A stretch of 64,000 nucleotides of DNA. It comes from Crateriforma conspicua. GTDB lineage: Bacteria; Planctomycetota; Planctomycetia; Pirellulales; Pirellulaceae. The stretch's first letter is position 1, and every line of letters begins with the position of its first letter. This document shows, in pieces, positions 44,069-52,135 of this stretch. The notes under the pieces were generated by a model. It was given only the letters and a program-made list of their open reading frames with translations. It ran no database searches and was not told where the DNA came from. Location of the stretch: the NCBI RefSeq assembly GCF_007752935.1, contig NZ_CP036319.1, positions 2,728,001 through 2,792,000 of the forward strand. Reading direction: 5' to 3'. The position numbers were made by a program, and so were the translations under genes.

Positions 44069-47000
44069 CTAAGACCCTGCGTCGGCGTGACAAGGTTCGG
44101 AGGATTCGGCCGAATTGGTCACCAATCCAAGATCGGCCAGTGCGATGTAGGCAGCGGGGATCGCGATCAACACCAGTACGGTGGACGCCAACAGTCCAAA
44201 GCACACGCTGACGGCCAGGGGGATCAACACTTGGGCTTGGCGACTGGTTTCGAACAGCATCGGCAATAATCCGGCGATCGTGGTGGCCGATGTCAGCAGG
44301 ATCGCGCGGAAGCGGAGGCGGCTGGCTTGTCGTGCCGATTCAATCACGTCTGTTCCCTCGGTGCGTTCTTTTTTCAGAAACAACACCAACAGAATCGAAT
44401 CGTTCACGACCACACCGGCCAGCGACACAAATCCCAAGACGCTGGGGATCGATAGCGAGTTGCCCGTGATCAGGTGTCCCCAAATCACGCCGATTAAAGC
44501 CATTGGGATCGCTGCCATCACGATCAGCGGTTCCGTCCAGCTTTCGAACTGGTAACTCAGGATCGCGAACACACCGATCAATCCCAGCACGAACGCCTGC
44601 AGCATCGAGTTCCCTGTTTCGGCTGACTCTTGCGATTCACCTTCGATCTGAATGCGAACGGTGGGATGTTGCTTTTCGATTTCGGGGATCGCCTCGCGAC
44701 GGAACAAACCCATCAGCGCCGCCGTGTTGGCCACTCGCGTGTCGACTTCACCGATCAAAGTGACAGTGCGACGACCGTTCAGCCGCGCGATCCGCGACCA
44801 GCCCGTCGCGACGTCGACTTTGGCGACCGCCGACAACGGCACGCGACTGCCATCGACCAAGACCACATGAAAGTCAGCAAAGTCCGCCAGGCTGTCTCGG
44901 TCCGACGTTTTCAAACGCGCTTCGATTTCATAAGCCTCGGTGCCGACTTGAATTTCATCGGCGACCGTTCCTTGGAACGCCGCGCGAACTTGATCGGCGA
45001 TCGTGGTCACATCTAACCCCAGCCCCACGGCGCCCTCATCCAAACGGATGCGATATTCCTGTTTGCCCGGCCGCAGGTCATCGGTCAGGTTATAGACACC
45101 TTCGTACTGGTCAAAGAACGCCAATCCCTGTTGCGCTGCCGCTTTGGCGTCGTGAAGACTGTCGCTTTGAAAGCGGATTTCGATGGGGCGTCCCGCCGGA
45201 CCAAACGCCGCTTCGCCGTACGTGACACTGATCGCATCGGGCAGGCTACCGACCTCTTCACGCCATGCTTGAACCACCGCATCGATGTGAGTTGATCGGT
45301 TTTCGGGGCTCAATAGATCAGCTGTGATGGTTGCCACGTGCGAACCCGATTCAAACGCATCCGCATTGGTTCCGAATTGCACCTGAACGGTTTCCACCAG
45401 TTCGCGACCGTCGGGTTGGTCCGGCGTGAATTGTTTGTTGACTTCGTCCAATCCAGCCGTGATCCGCTGGACGATCTTTTCGGTGCGTTCGATCGGCGTG
45501 CCTTGAGGCAACAAGATGCGGGCTTCGACAATTTCGCCTTCGGTCGTGGGAAAACCTTGAAAGGGGACAATGCCGCTGACGACCAACGCCAACGATGCCA
45601 CGAACAAACCAGCCAGGCTTCCCAAGAACAGGTAACGCCAACGGATCGCGGCATCGACGCAGCGGCCCATCACCGATTCACGCAGCCAGTCCAACACGGT
45701 GTCGATCGCACCACGAACTCGCCCCGACCTTTCCAAGCCCGAATGTCCCAGCGAGTGACCGAGGTGGGCAGGCAAGATGATGAACGCTTCGATCAGACTG
45801 ACCGCCAGCACCAGGATCAACACCATCGGGATGACCTGCAGCACTTTCCCAATAAACCCGGCCAGCGACGCGAGCGGACCGAGCACACAAATCGTGGTCA
45901 GGAACGATGAAACGACACCACCGGCAACTTCTTTGACGCCATCGACCGCGGCCTGCATCGCCGGTTTGCCCATGCCAAGATGCCGGGCAATGTTTTCGGA
46001 GATGACGATCCCGTCGTCCATCAAGATCCCCGTCGCCAAAAGCATCGCCACCAACGTGATCATGTTGATGGTCAGCCCCAGCATCGGCATCAAGAACAAC
46101 GCGCCAAGGAACGATACTGGCAGGCTCATCACCACCCAGAACGACATCCGCAGGTTGAAGAACATCCACAGCGTACAGAACACCAGGATGATCCCCTGCA
46201 CCGCGTTCTTCAGCACCAACTGCAATCGATCGCGGATCAGCGTCGACATGTCATTGACGACTGCGATGTTCACGTTCGGTTGACGTTGGCGTTCGGCTTC
46301 CAAGAATTCGTTGACCGCCGTGGTCACGCGGATCGCGTCTTGCGTTTTCGTCTTTTCAATTCGCAATACACCAGCCCGCTCGTTGCCCAGCAAGCTTTTG
46401 ACTTCCTCGTCTTCGAACAGATCGACGACTTGGCCGAGATCACGCAAGCGAATTTCTGCTCCGCCGCGAGTCCCTTTGATGATCAGGTCCTCGAGTTCCT
46501 CCGGCGTGCGACGTTGTTCCACAAAGCGCAGCAGGACTTCGTTGTCGCGTGTTTCCAACGCACCGGCCGGGATGTCGATGCCCTGACGTGCGATGACTCG
46601 GGCCACGTCGGCTGCGGTCAAGCTGTAACGTCGCAACGCTTCTTCGGACAGCTCGACGCGAAGTTGGCGATCGGAAAATCCGCCCAGTTCGACCAGCGAC
46701 ACTTGCGGCACCTGTTGCAAGCGGTCCTTCAAATCCTCACAGTAGATCTTCAAGTCGCCCGTTGGCATCGGGCCGGTGACCAGCAACACCATCACCGCTT
46801 CGGTGCGTCCGAGTTGAGTGATCACAGGATCTTCGACGTCGACCGGAAACTCCGTGATCGCTTCGACTTCCGATTCAATGTCGTCTTGAAAGATCGAGAT
46901 GTCGGCACCGTCCCGCATTTCGACCGTAATCACGGCGACGCCTTCTTGCGCATCGGAGCGAACTTCTTTGACGTTTTCGACGCCGTCGATGGCGTCTTCG

Positions 47001-47194
47001 ACCCGTTGGCAAACCGCCTCTTCGACTTCCTCTGCTGTCGCACCGCGATACAAGATTTGAATTTGGATTTCTGTCGCGGTGAACTCGGGAAACGTCTCGC
47101 GTTCCAATTTGGGAAGCGCGAACAAGCCCGCGATGATGAACAACAGCATCAAAAGATTGGCCAACGTTGGATGGCGAGCGAATTGATCAATCAT
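44069..47194 (-). CDS. RND efflux pump, inner-membrane subunit (AcrB-like)
   Basis: Protein of 1041 residues, full length for the HAE-1/RND family. The N-terminus is MIDQFARHPTLANLLMLLFI; the periplasmic porter region has YRGATAEEVEEAVCQRVEDA. The proton-relay helix 4 reads LLATGILMDDGIVISENIAR with the two adjacent Asp. The second half repeats the fold, ending in LRFRAILLTSATTIAGLLPM. It exports drugs or other hydrophobic compounds with an adaptor and an outer-membrane channel. The adaptor is encoded just upstream with an 8-bp overlap. No TolC-like gene is in the window. Confidence 0.95.
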   Translation of the reverse strand: MIDQFARHPTLANLLMLLFIIAGLFALPKLERETFPEFTATEIQIQILYRGATAEEVEEAVCQRVEDAIDGVENVKEVRSDAQEGVAVITVEMRDGADISIFQDDIESEVEAITEFPVDVEDPVITQLGRTEAVMVLLVTGPMPTGDLKIYCEDLKDRLQQVPQVSLVELGGFSDRQLRVELSEEALRRYSLTAADVARVIARQGIDIPAGALETRDNEVLLRFVEQRRTPEELEDLIIKGTRGGAEIRLRDLGQVVDLFEDEEVKSLLGNERAGVLRIEKTKTQDAIRVTTAVNEFLEAERQRQPNVNIAVVNDMSTLIRDRLQLVLKNAVQGIILVFCTLWMFFNLRMSFWVVMSLPVSFLGALFLMPMLGLTINMITLVAMLLATGILMDDGIVISENIARHLGMGKPAMQAAVDGVKEVAGGVVSSFLTTICVLGPLASLAGFIGKVLQVIPMVLILVLAVSLIEAFIILPAHLGHSLGHSGLERSGRVRGAIDTVLDWLRESVMGRCVDAAIRWRYLFLGSLAGLFVASLALVVSGIVPFQGFPTTEGEIVEARILLPQGTPIERTEKIVQRITAGLDEVNKQFTPDQPDGRELVETVQVQFGTNADAFESGSHVATITADLLSPENRSTHIDAVVQAWREEVGSLPDAISVTYGEAAFGPAGRPIEIRFQSDSLHDAKAAAQQGLAFFDQYEGVYNLTDDLRPGKQEYRIRLDEGAVGLGLDVTTIADQVRAAFQGTVADEIQVGTEAYEIEARLKTSDRDSLADFADFHVVLVDGSRVPLSAVAKVDVATGWSRIARLNGRRTVTLIGEVDTRVANTAALMGLFRREAIPEIEKQHPTVRIQIEGESQESAETGNSMLQAFVLGLIGVFAILSYQFESWTEPLIVMAAIPMALIGVIWGHLITGNSLSIPSVLGFVSLAGVVVNDSILLVLFLKKERTEGTDVIESARQASRLRFRAILLTSATTIAGLLPMLFETSRQAQVLIPLAVSVCFGLLASTVLVLIAIPAAYIALADLGLVTNSAESSEPCHADAGS

Positions 47195-48632
47195 CGCTGC
47201 CTCCGGTGTTGCCGGCTTGGTCGTCCGTCACGGGCGACGGAGCGACGTCAGGACCATTGGCATCGCTGATCACTCGATTCAGCAGTTCATCATCGGTGAC
47301 CGGATCGATCAACATCCCTTCAACGGCTGGTGTTGGATCGGACACAACCAATGTTTCGCCACCAGTCAGCCCACTGCGGATGACGGCAAACTCCCCTTGC
47401 ACGATTGCGACATCCACCGGCTGCTTTCTCAAACGTTGCTCGTCGTCCAACACATAGACATGACCGTCGTGAACGGTATGCCGCGGGACGATGACTTGGT
47501 TCGGCCGAGGTTGACCGATCAAGGTGACGCGGCAATACGTGCCCTGCAGTAGCGGTGGTCGGATACCAGGAATGACTTGTTCATACGGATCATCGATGCC
47601 GACCACCATGCTCAGGCTGCGGGTTTGCAGGTCCAGCGATTCACGGACTCGCATGAACCGGGCATCCCAGCGAGCCGGGATATCCGACGATGCCATTTCA
47701 ACGATCGCGCGGACGTTGAACACATCACGCACACGCTGCATCGAAAATTCTTCCAGTGATGCCGTTTGCGAATCGTTCTGAATCAGCCGCCGCACCTCGC
47801 GCATCGGAGCCTGGGCTTCGACTTCGACGAGATCGATGTTGTAAGCCTCGAACAACGTCTGGCCCGTGCCGACGTACTGGTCGACGTCCAACGTGACTGT
47901 GCCCAAACGGCAGTGAAACGGAGCACGAATCTCGGTGTGCTTGAGGTCCAATTTCGCTTGAGCCAGTTGAGCTTGCTTGAGTGCCAGGTTGGCTTCCTGG
48001 CTTTGCTTTCGTGTGGGCAACAAATTCAGCGCACTGGTCTGTTCCTGCAGGCGTTGCTGCTGGGTAAAGACCGATCGTTGCTGTGCGTCCAATTCCGATT
48101 GGGACGTGGCACTGCGCGATGCCAGTTGTCGCAGGCGTTCCATTTCACGCTGAGTCACGCTCAACGCCTCGCGTTCGATCGCCATTGACGCTTTCAGGTT
48201 TTCTTCGGTCCGCGTCAGTTCGTCGATCAGTGCTTGGGCCTGTTTAATCTCGGCCTCCAATTGTGCGACCGCGTACTCGTATTCGGTCGGATCGATTTTT
48301 AGCAGCAACTGGTCTTCGTTGACGAACGAACCTGATTCCAGTTCCGGATGGACCTCCACGATTCGGCCGTCCACCTCAGCGACCGCCTGCCATGTTTGTC
48401 CCGGTGTTGCGGTGCCATAGCCGACGACACGCGGAACAACGTCAACCACGGGAACATCGATCACACGCAGCATTCGCGATGCTTCCTCGGCGACCTCCCG
48501 TTGCGGTTGAGGGCGGTTTCCCACGATCCAAATCGCGATAAGGATGCCCGCGACCAATGGCGGAATGAACAACGACCGCACGCCAAATCGGTTCAGCGTT
48601 TGCAGGATCTTGTTTGGAGTTTTTTCAGCCAA
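47187..48632 (-). CDS. RND periplasmic adaptor protein (HlyD/MFP family)
   Basis: Protein of 481 residues starting at TTG 48632, supported by GGAG six bases upstream. There is one N-terminal membrane anchor (LFIPPLVAGILIAIWIVG). A lipoyl half-motif follows (WQAVAEVDGRIVEVHPELES), then a long alpha-hairpin coiled coil (LRQLASRSATSQSELDAQQR onward), the second lipoyl half (HTEIRAPFHCRLGTVTLDVD) and beta-barrel and membrane-proximal domains. It links the RND pump to an outer-membrane channel. Its stop overlaps the pump start by 8 bp, showing tight coupling. Confidence 0.93.
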   Translation of the reverse strand: MAEKTPNKILQTLNRFGVRSLFIPPLVAGILIAIWIVGNRPQPQREVAEEASRMLRVIDVPVVDVVPRVVGYGTATPGQTWQAVAEVDGRIVEVHPELESGSFVNEDQLLLKIDPTEYEYAVAQLEAEIKQAQALIDELTRTEENLKASMAIEREALSVTQREMERLRQLASRSATSQSELDAQQRSVFTQQQRLQEQTSALNLLPTRKQSQEANLALKQAQLAQAKLDLKHTEIRAPFHCRLGTVTLDVDQYVGTGQTLFEAYNIDLVEVEAQAPMREVRRLIQNDSQTASLEEFSMQRVRDVFNVRAIVEMASSDIPARWDARFMRVRESLDLQTRSLSMVVGIDDPYEQVIPGIRPPLLQGTYCRVTLIGQPRPNQVIVPRHTVHDGHVYVLDDEQRLRKQPVDVAIVQGEFAVIRSGLTGGETLVVSDPTPAVEGMLIDPVTDDELLNRVISDANGPDVAPSPVTDDQAGNTGGSDD

Positions 48633-48685
48633 CTCGCGTCTCCATTAAGGAGGAATCTATCGTTTCGTTGCGGTCGATCACTGTT

Positions 48686-49135
48686 TCATTCTTTCGCTGC
48701 TTGGGTCAAATTGGCCTGGATCTTTCGCAGCACCTTTTGTGTCTCGGCCAACTGTGTCTTGGTGATGCCTTGCAACGCACTCTTGCGGAGTTCGTCCAGC
48801 AACGGCAGCACGGTTTGCAGTTTCTTTTCGCCACGAGGAGTCAAACCGACCATGACCATCCGAGCGTCCTCGGGCGATACGCTCCGCTTGATGAACTTGC
48901 GATCGACCAGCCGGTCCAACTGCCGCTTGACGGTCGTCGGATCACGAACCATTCGAGACGCCAAATCGTTCATGCTCAGCGGTTCGCCCACATCGGACAG
49001 CGTGATCAGGGCTTGTGTCTCTTCCGGTGTAAATGGCCAATCGGCTTCCCTAAGCACCGCTGCCATCCGGGTTCGCATCAGATAAGCAATCCGTCCGATC
49101 GCGAATCCCGGCGTCGATTCGCTGTCAAAGTGCAT
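48686..49135 (-). CDS. MarR family transcriptional regulator
   Basis: Protein of 149 residues with an ideal ribosome-binding site (AGGAGG, six bases before ATG 49135). The winged helix reads QALITLSDVGEPLSMNDLAS then DPTTVKRQLDRLVDRKFIKR, and the wing SPEDARMVMVGLTPRGEKKL. MarR proteins usually repress adjacent efflux genes and release DNA on ligand binding. It is the first gene of the HlyD-RND-DMT operon, 53 bp before the adaptor gene. Confidence 0.93.
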   Translation of the reverse strand: MHFDSESTPGFAIGRIAYLMRTRMAAVLREADWPFTPEETQALITLSDVGEPLSMNDLASRMVRDPTTVKRQLDRLVDRKFIKRSVSPEDARMVMVGLTPRGEKKLQTVLPLLDELRKSALQGITKTQLAETQKVLRKIQANLTQAAKE

Positions 49136-49217
49136 CTTCGCCTCCTGATGAGTCCTGAGTTGAAACGGGCGTAGGTTACGGCATACGTTCGAGTGGCCTG
49201 AATGGTAGTGGACGAGG

Positions 49218-49697
49218 TTACGAGTCCCCAGCTACAGGACTCGTTGCCTCGTGCACTACAGCAGGACTGAAGGCGTCGCTGTTCGGGCCGGCAAACAGCG
49301 GCCGGTACCAATCGAAGTAGCAATAAATCAGCACCGCACAGGCGGCGAAGTCGGGGATCCCGATCACCAGGTACTGATGAGCGAAGAACGTCACGTACAG
49401 CAGGATGTTGAACGCATAGGGCAGCGACATCAGTACCGCCAGCGGAGTCGTTCGCGGCACGAACATCAACGCGCCGGAGACCGTTTTGAACAAACCCACC
49501 CAAAAAATCAGATAGCCCGTTTGTTCCAACGCGATCATAAACCGGCCGACTTCGTCAGGCGTTTCCCCCACCGGATAGCCCCGCACGGCGAAGCCGATCG
49601 TCATGATCCCGGTGCCAAACAGGAACAAAGCAAACAGCAACCGCACCACGAAAGCAAATCGAGGCAAGCGAACGCTGCGGATTTCCAATTGATTCAT
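49218..49697 (-). CDS. DoxX-like small membrane protein
   Basis: Protein of 159 residues from ATG 49697 (MNQLEIRSVRLP) with four hydrophobic helices: FAFVVRLLFALFLFGTGIMT, then GYLIFWVGLFKTVSGALMFV, MSLPYAFNILLYVTFFAHQY, and DFAACAVLIYCYFDW. This layout fits the DoxX/DoxD-like family, small membrane proteins of mostly unknown function, sometimes linked to redox or oxidative stress. It lies upstream of the MarR gene on the same strand with an 82-bp gap and might belong to the same unit. Confidence 0.65.
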   Translation of the reverse strand: MNQLEIRSVRLPRFAFVVRLLFALFLFGTGIMTIGFAVRGYPVGETPDEVGRFMIALEQTGYLIFWVGLFKTVSGALMFVPRTTPLAVLMSLPYAFNILLYVTFFAHQYLVIGIPDFAACAVLIYCYFDWYRPLFAGPNSDAFSPAVVHEATSPVAGDS

Positions 49698-49962
49698 CAC
49701 GATTGCTTTAACCCGTGGACCCAAGAGACGCCTGAGAGCGAATCCATCCGCTGCCCAACCATAAGGCTGTAAGGTACAGATAAACGAGACGTAGTCAAAT
49801 CGTTTCCAAGGCAGGCGCTCCGTTTGAACGAGCGAAGACGTTGAAAGTGACCACCTTGCAAACGTTCACCGTGAATGCGTTTTCGTCACGGAGTACCCAC
49901 CTATGTCCCACCGCGAGGACGTCGAACACTCCGGTAAGCAGTAAAAAGAGGCCTGACCCCGT

Positions 49963-51948
49963 TTAGGGAGAGCGGGTGAGGTGGATGCAGTGGCCGCCGC
50001 CGGGGGCGAGCTTTGCGTGGAGGACGTCGCCGCGGTGTGCGGTGGTCTGGCGGACTTGGTAGGCCTCGCGGCGGTGCAGGTAATGCGCGTCGTCTGCGTC
50101 TTCGTACAGGGTGACTTGGTAGCTTGTGTTTGGATCCAAGAAATCGAGCTCGATTTCAAGGGTGCGGGATTCTTCGTTGGTCGCCGAACCAATGAACCAG
50201 TCGGATCCTGACCGGCGGGCCGAACAGATGTATTCTCCGATTTCGCCGTCCAAGATCCGTGTTTCGTCCCAGGTCATGGGCAGCTGACCGAGGAACTGAA
50301 AGAGGTCAGCCTTCGATTCATAGGCTTCGGGACAGTCCGGCAAGAACGAAAGTCCCGAGAAAACAATGAGGGTTCTGGCGGTTTCGGCCACCACGGTGCT
50401 GGGGACATTTTCGAAGATCTTGGGTCGGTCCTGTGCCGGATTGTTCAAGGCGAATAGGCCGTTGCACATGTCCAAGGGGCCGGCAACCATGTTCACAAAG
50501 ACTTGTTCGCAAAACGTGGACGGCGTGAATGAACGCATGGCATCCGATTGGGCATGGCAAAACTCACGCGAGACATAATTCGGCCATGTGCGACGATCAC
50601 CCGACGGGGGCACGGGGCCGTCATGGAAGTCGCACAGCAGCTGATACTTTGCACAAAGCTGAACAATCTGACGGGTTTTCAAAACCTTTTGTTGGCCACC
50701 ACCTTTCATGAATCCGTACTTGATCCCAGCGGCGCCCCATTGACGATACAAGGCCAGTGTTTCTTCAAACGATCCGTGATCACGTGCCAGGTCGTTGAAA
50801 TAGAGCAGGATTCCGACATTCTTTTCGCGTGCGTATCGAATCAATTCAGGGATGTCGATGGGATCCTGCCAATCCGCGGGGGCAGGTTTGGGGACCAAAC
50901 GTGGTGAATCCGGATCGGGCTGAACCAGCAAGTAGTTACGACTAGTTTTTGGATCCGAGTCCTTCTGAAACTCCAATCCGTACCAGCCTGCATCCAGCAC
51001 CAGGTACGACACGCCACGTCGTGATGCGAAGTCGATGAATCGCCGCCAACTGGGCATGTCCAGTCCGTAGGTGAACCCGTCGTCGACTTTCGCGCCCCAG
51101 GCCCGCCAATCCCACATCGCCAATCCCGGTTTGATCCATGATGTATCTGGGATCTTGCAGGGCGGATTGAGGCAAAACAAAACGGGTGAAACGAGCAGGT
51201 CGCCGGCGCTGCGGCCGACCAGTACGACACGCCAGGACGTGGCGGTATCACAGGTGATTTTGGACGGTTCCATGTGGGCCCGAAAGCTCTGTGCCTGCGA
51301 TGGTAAAGCGGTCAGGGTGAACGGGGCATGGTCGTAAATCGCGGCCTCGACGACGGACAGATGCACGCCATCGGTACATCGCACGACCAGCGGGATCAGT
51401 GACGTTTTCGCTTGATGAAATTTGCTTAACGTTTGAGGCCCGACCGGATCGTGTTCGAGGTTGTAGGCCCAGCCGATGTCGTCACCGGCAAATCGAAATT
51501 CCGTCAGGTCGTCCTGGATGTCGACGGACGATTCCCAACCCCGCCCGAAGGCGTAGCGTATTCCGATGCCGCTATTGAAAACCCTCGCGATTATTTGAAT
51601 TTCACGGTGATCGCCGGATGTTTCACGAAGGAGCCAATTCAATTGGCGATAGTGGTTTTGATATTGGGCGAATTTCCCCCAAGTCGTCTTGATCGTTTCA
51701 TCCTGTTCGTTGACCGACGCAGAAACCTGCTGCAGCGAGCCAATTTCGTCACCGGCAATGTTCAGCCCCAAGCGACCGGACTCCAACCGCTGTTGCCCGC
51801 CATAGAAAAGCGTCCATGTGGGAGCGCCGGATTCCAACATGAATTCGGCCCGAAGTTGACCATCCGGGCTGGTGACTTCGATTGCCTGACCCAGGCTGGA
51901 AACAAGGCAGAGGCACAGAATGCAACAGCCGGTCGCGAGCGATCTCAT
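49963..51948 (-). CDS. Glycoside hydrolase family 97
   Basis: Secreted enzyme of 661 residues from ATG 51948 (MRSLATGCCILCLCLVSSLG as signal peptide). The N-terminal beta-sandwich (VTSPDGQLRAEFMLESGAPT) leads into a TIM barrel: WDWRAWGAKVDDGFTYGLDM, YLVLDAGWYG, NVGILLYFNDLARDHGSFEE, GIKYGFMKGGGQQ, LLCDFHDGPVPPSGDRRTWP, SREFCHAQSD. GH97 enzymes act as alpha-glucosidases or alpha-galactosidases. At the position where retaining members carry an Asp nucleophile this one has Gly (K-Y-G-F), as in inverting members. It is downstream of the kinase gene on the same strand. Confidence 0.9.
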   Translation of the reverse strand: MRSLATGCCILCLCLVSSLGQAIEVTSPDGQLRAEFMLESGAPTWTLFYGGQQRLESGRLGLNIAGDEIGSLQQVSASVNEQDETIKTTWGKFAQYQNHYRQLNWLLRETSGDHREIQIIARVFNSGIGIRYAFGRGWESSVDIQDDLTEFRFAGDDIGWAYNLEHDPVGPQTLSKFHQAKTSLIPLVVRCTDGVHLSVVEAAIYDHAPFTLTALPSQAQSFRAHMEPSKITCDTATSWRVVLVGRSAGDLLVSPVLFCLNPPCKIPDTSWIKPGLAMWDWRAWGAKVDDGFTYGLDMPSWRRFIDFASRRGVSYLVLDAGWYGLEFQKDSDPKTSRNYLLVQPDPDSPRLVPKPAPADWQDPIDIPELIRYAREKNVGILLYFNDLARDHGSFEETLALYRQWGAAGIKYGFMKGGGQQKVLKTRQIVQLCAKYQLLCDFHDGPVPPSGDRRTWPNYVSREFCHAQSDAMRSFTPSTFCEQVFVNMVAGPLDMCNGLFALNNPAQDRPKIFENVPSTVVAETARTLIVFSGLSFLPDCPEAYESKADLFQFLGQLPMTWDETRILDGEIGEYICSARRSGSDWFIGSATNEESRTLEIELDFLDPNTSYQVTLYEDADDAHYLHRREAYQVRQTTAHRGDVLHAKLAPGGGHCIHLTRSP

Positions 51949-52135
51949 GGTATGCAACTTCGGATCAAGATTCCAACAAGACATCCGTTTGGGAAACGGA
52001 CATTCCTATCGTCAAATTTTGTGAGCGGGTGGGAAGCGACGTGTTCCAGCGATGGTCGCCGCGAAGCGTCCACTGGCATTCTATCGGTGACCGATTCACA
52101 TGCTGACAAACCCACTGCGATCCGATGGATCTGCG

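Noticed and set aside
45980-47269. Long (429-codon) frame antisense to the RND pump gene
   Set aside because: It mirrors a GC-rich true gene with all RND motifs; the antisense product has no recognisable features.
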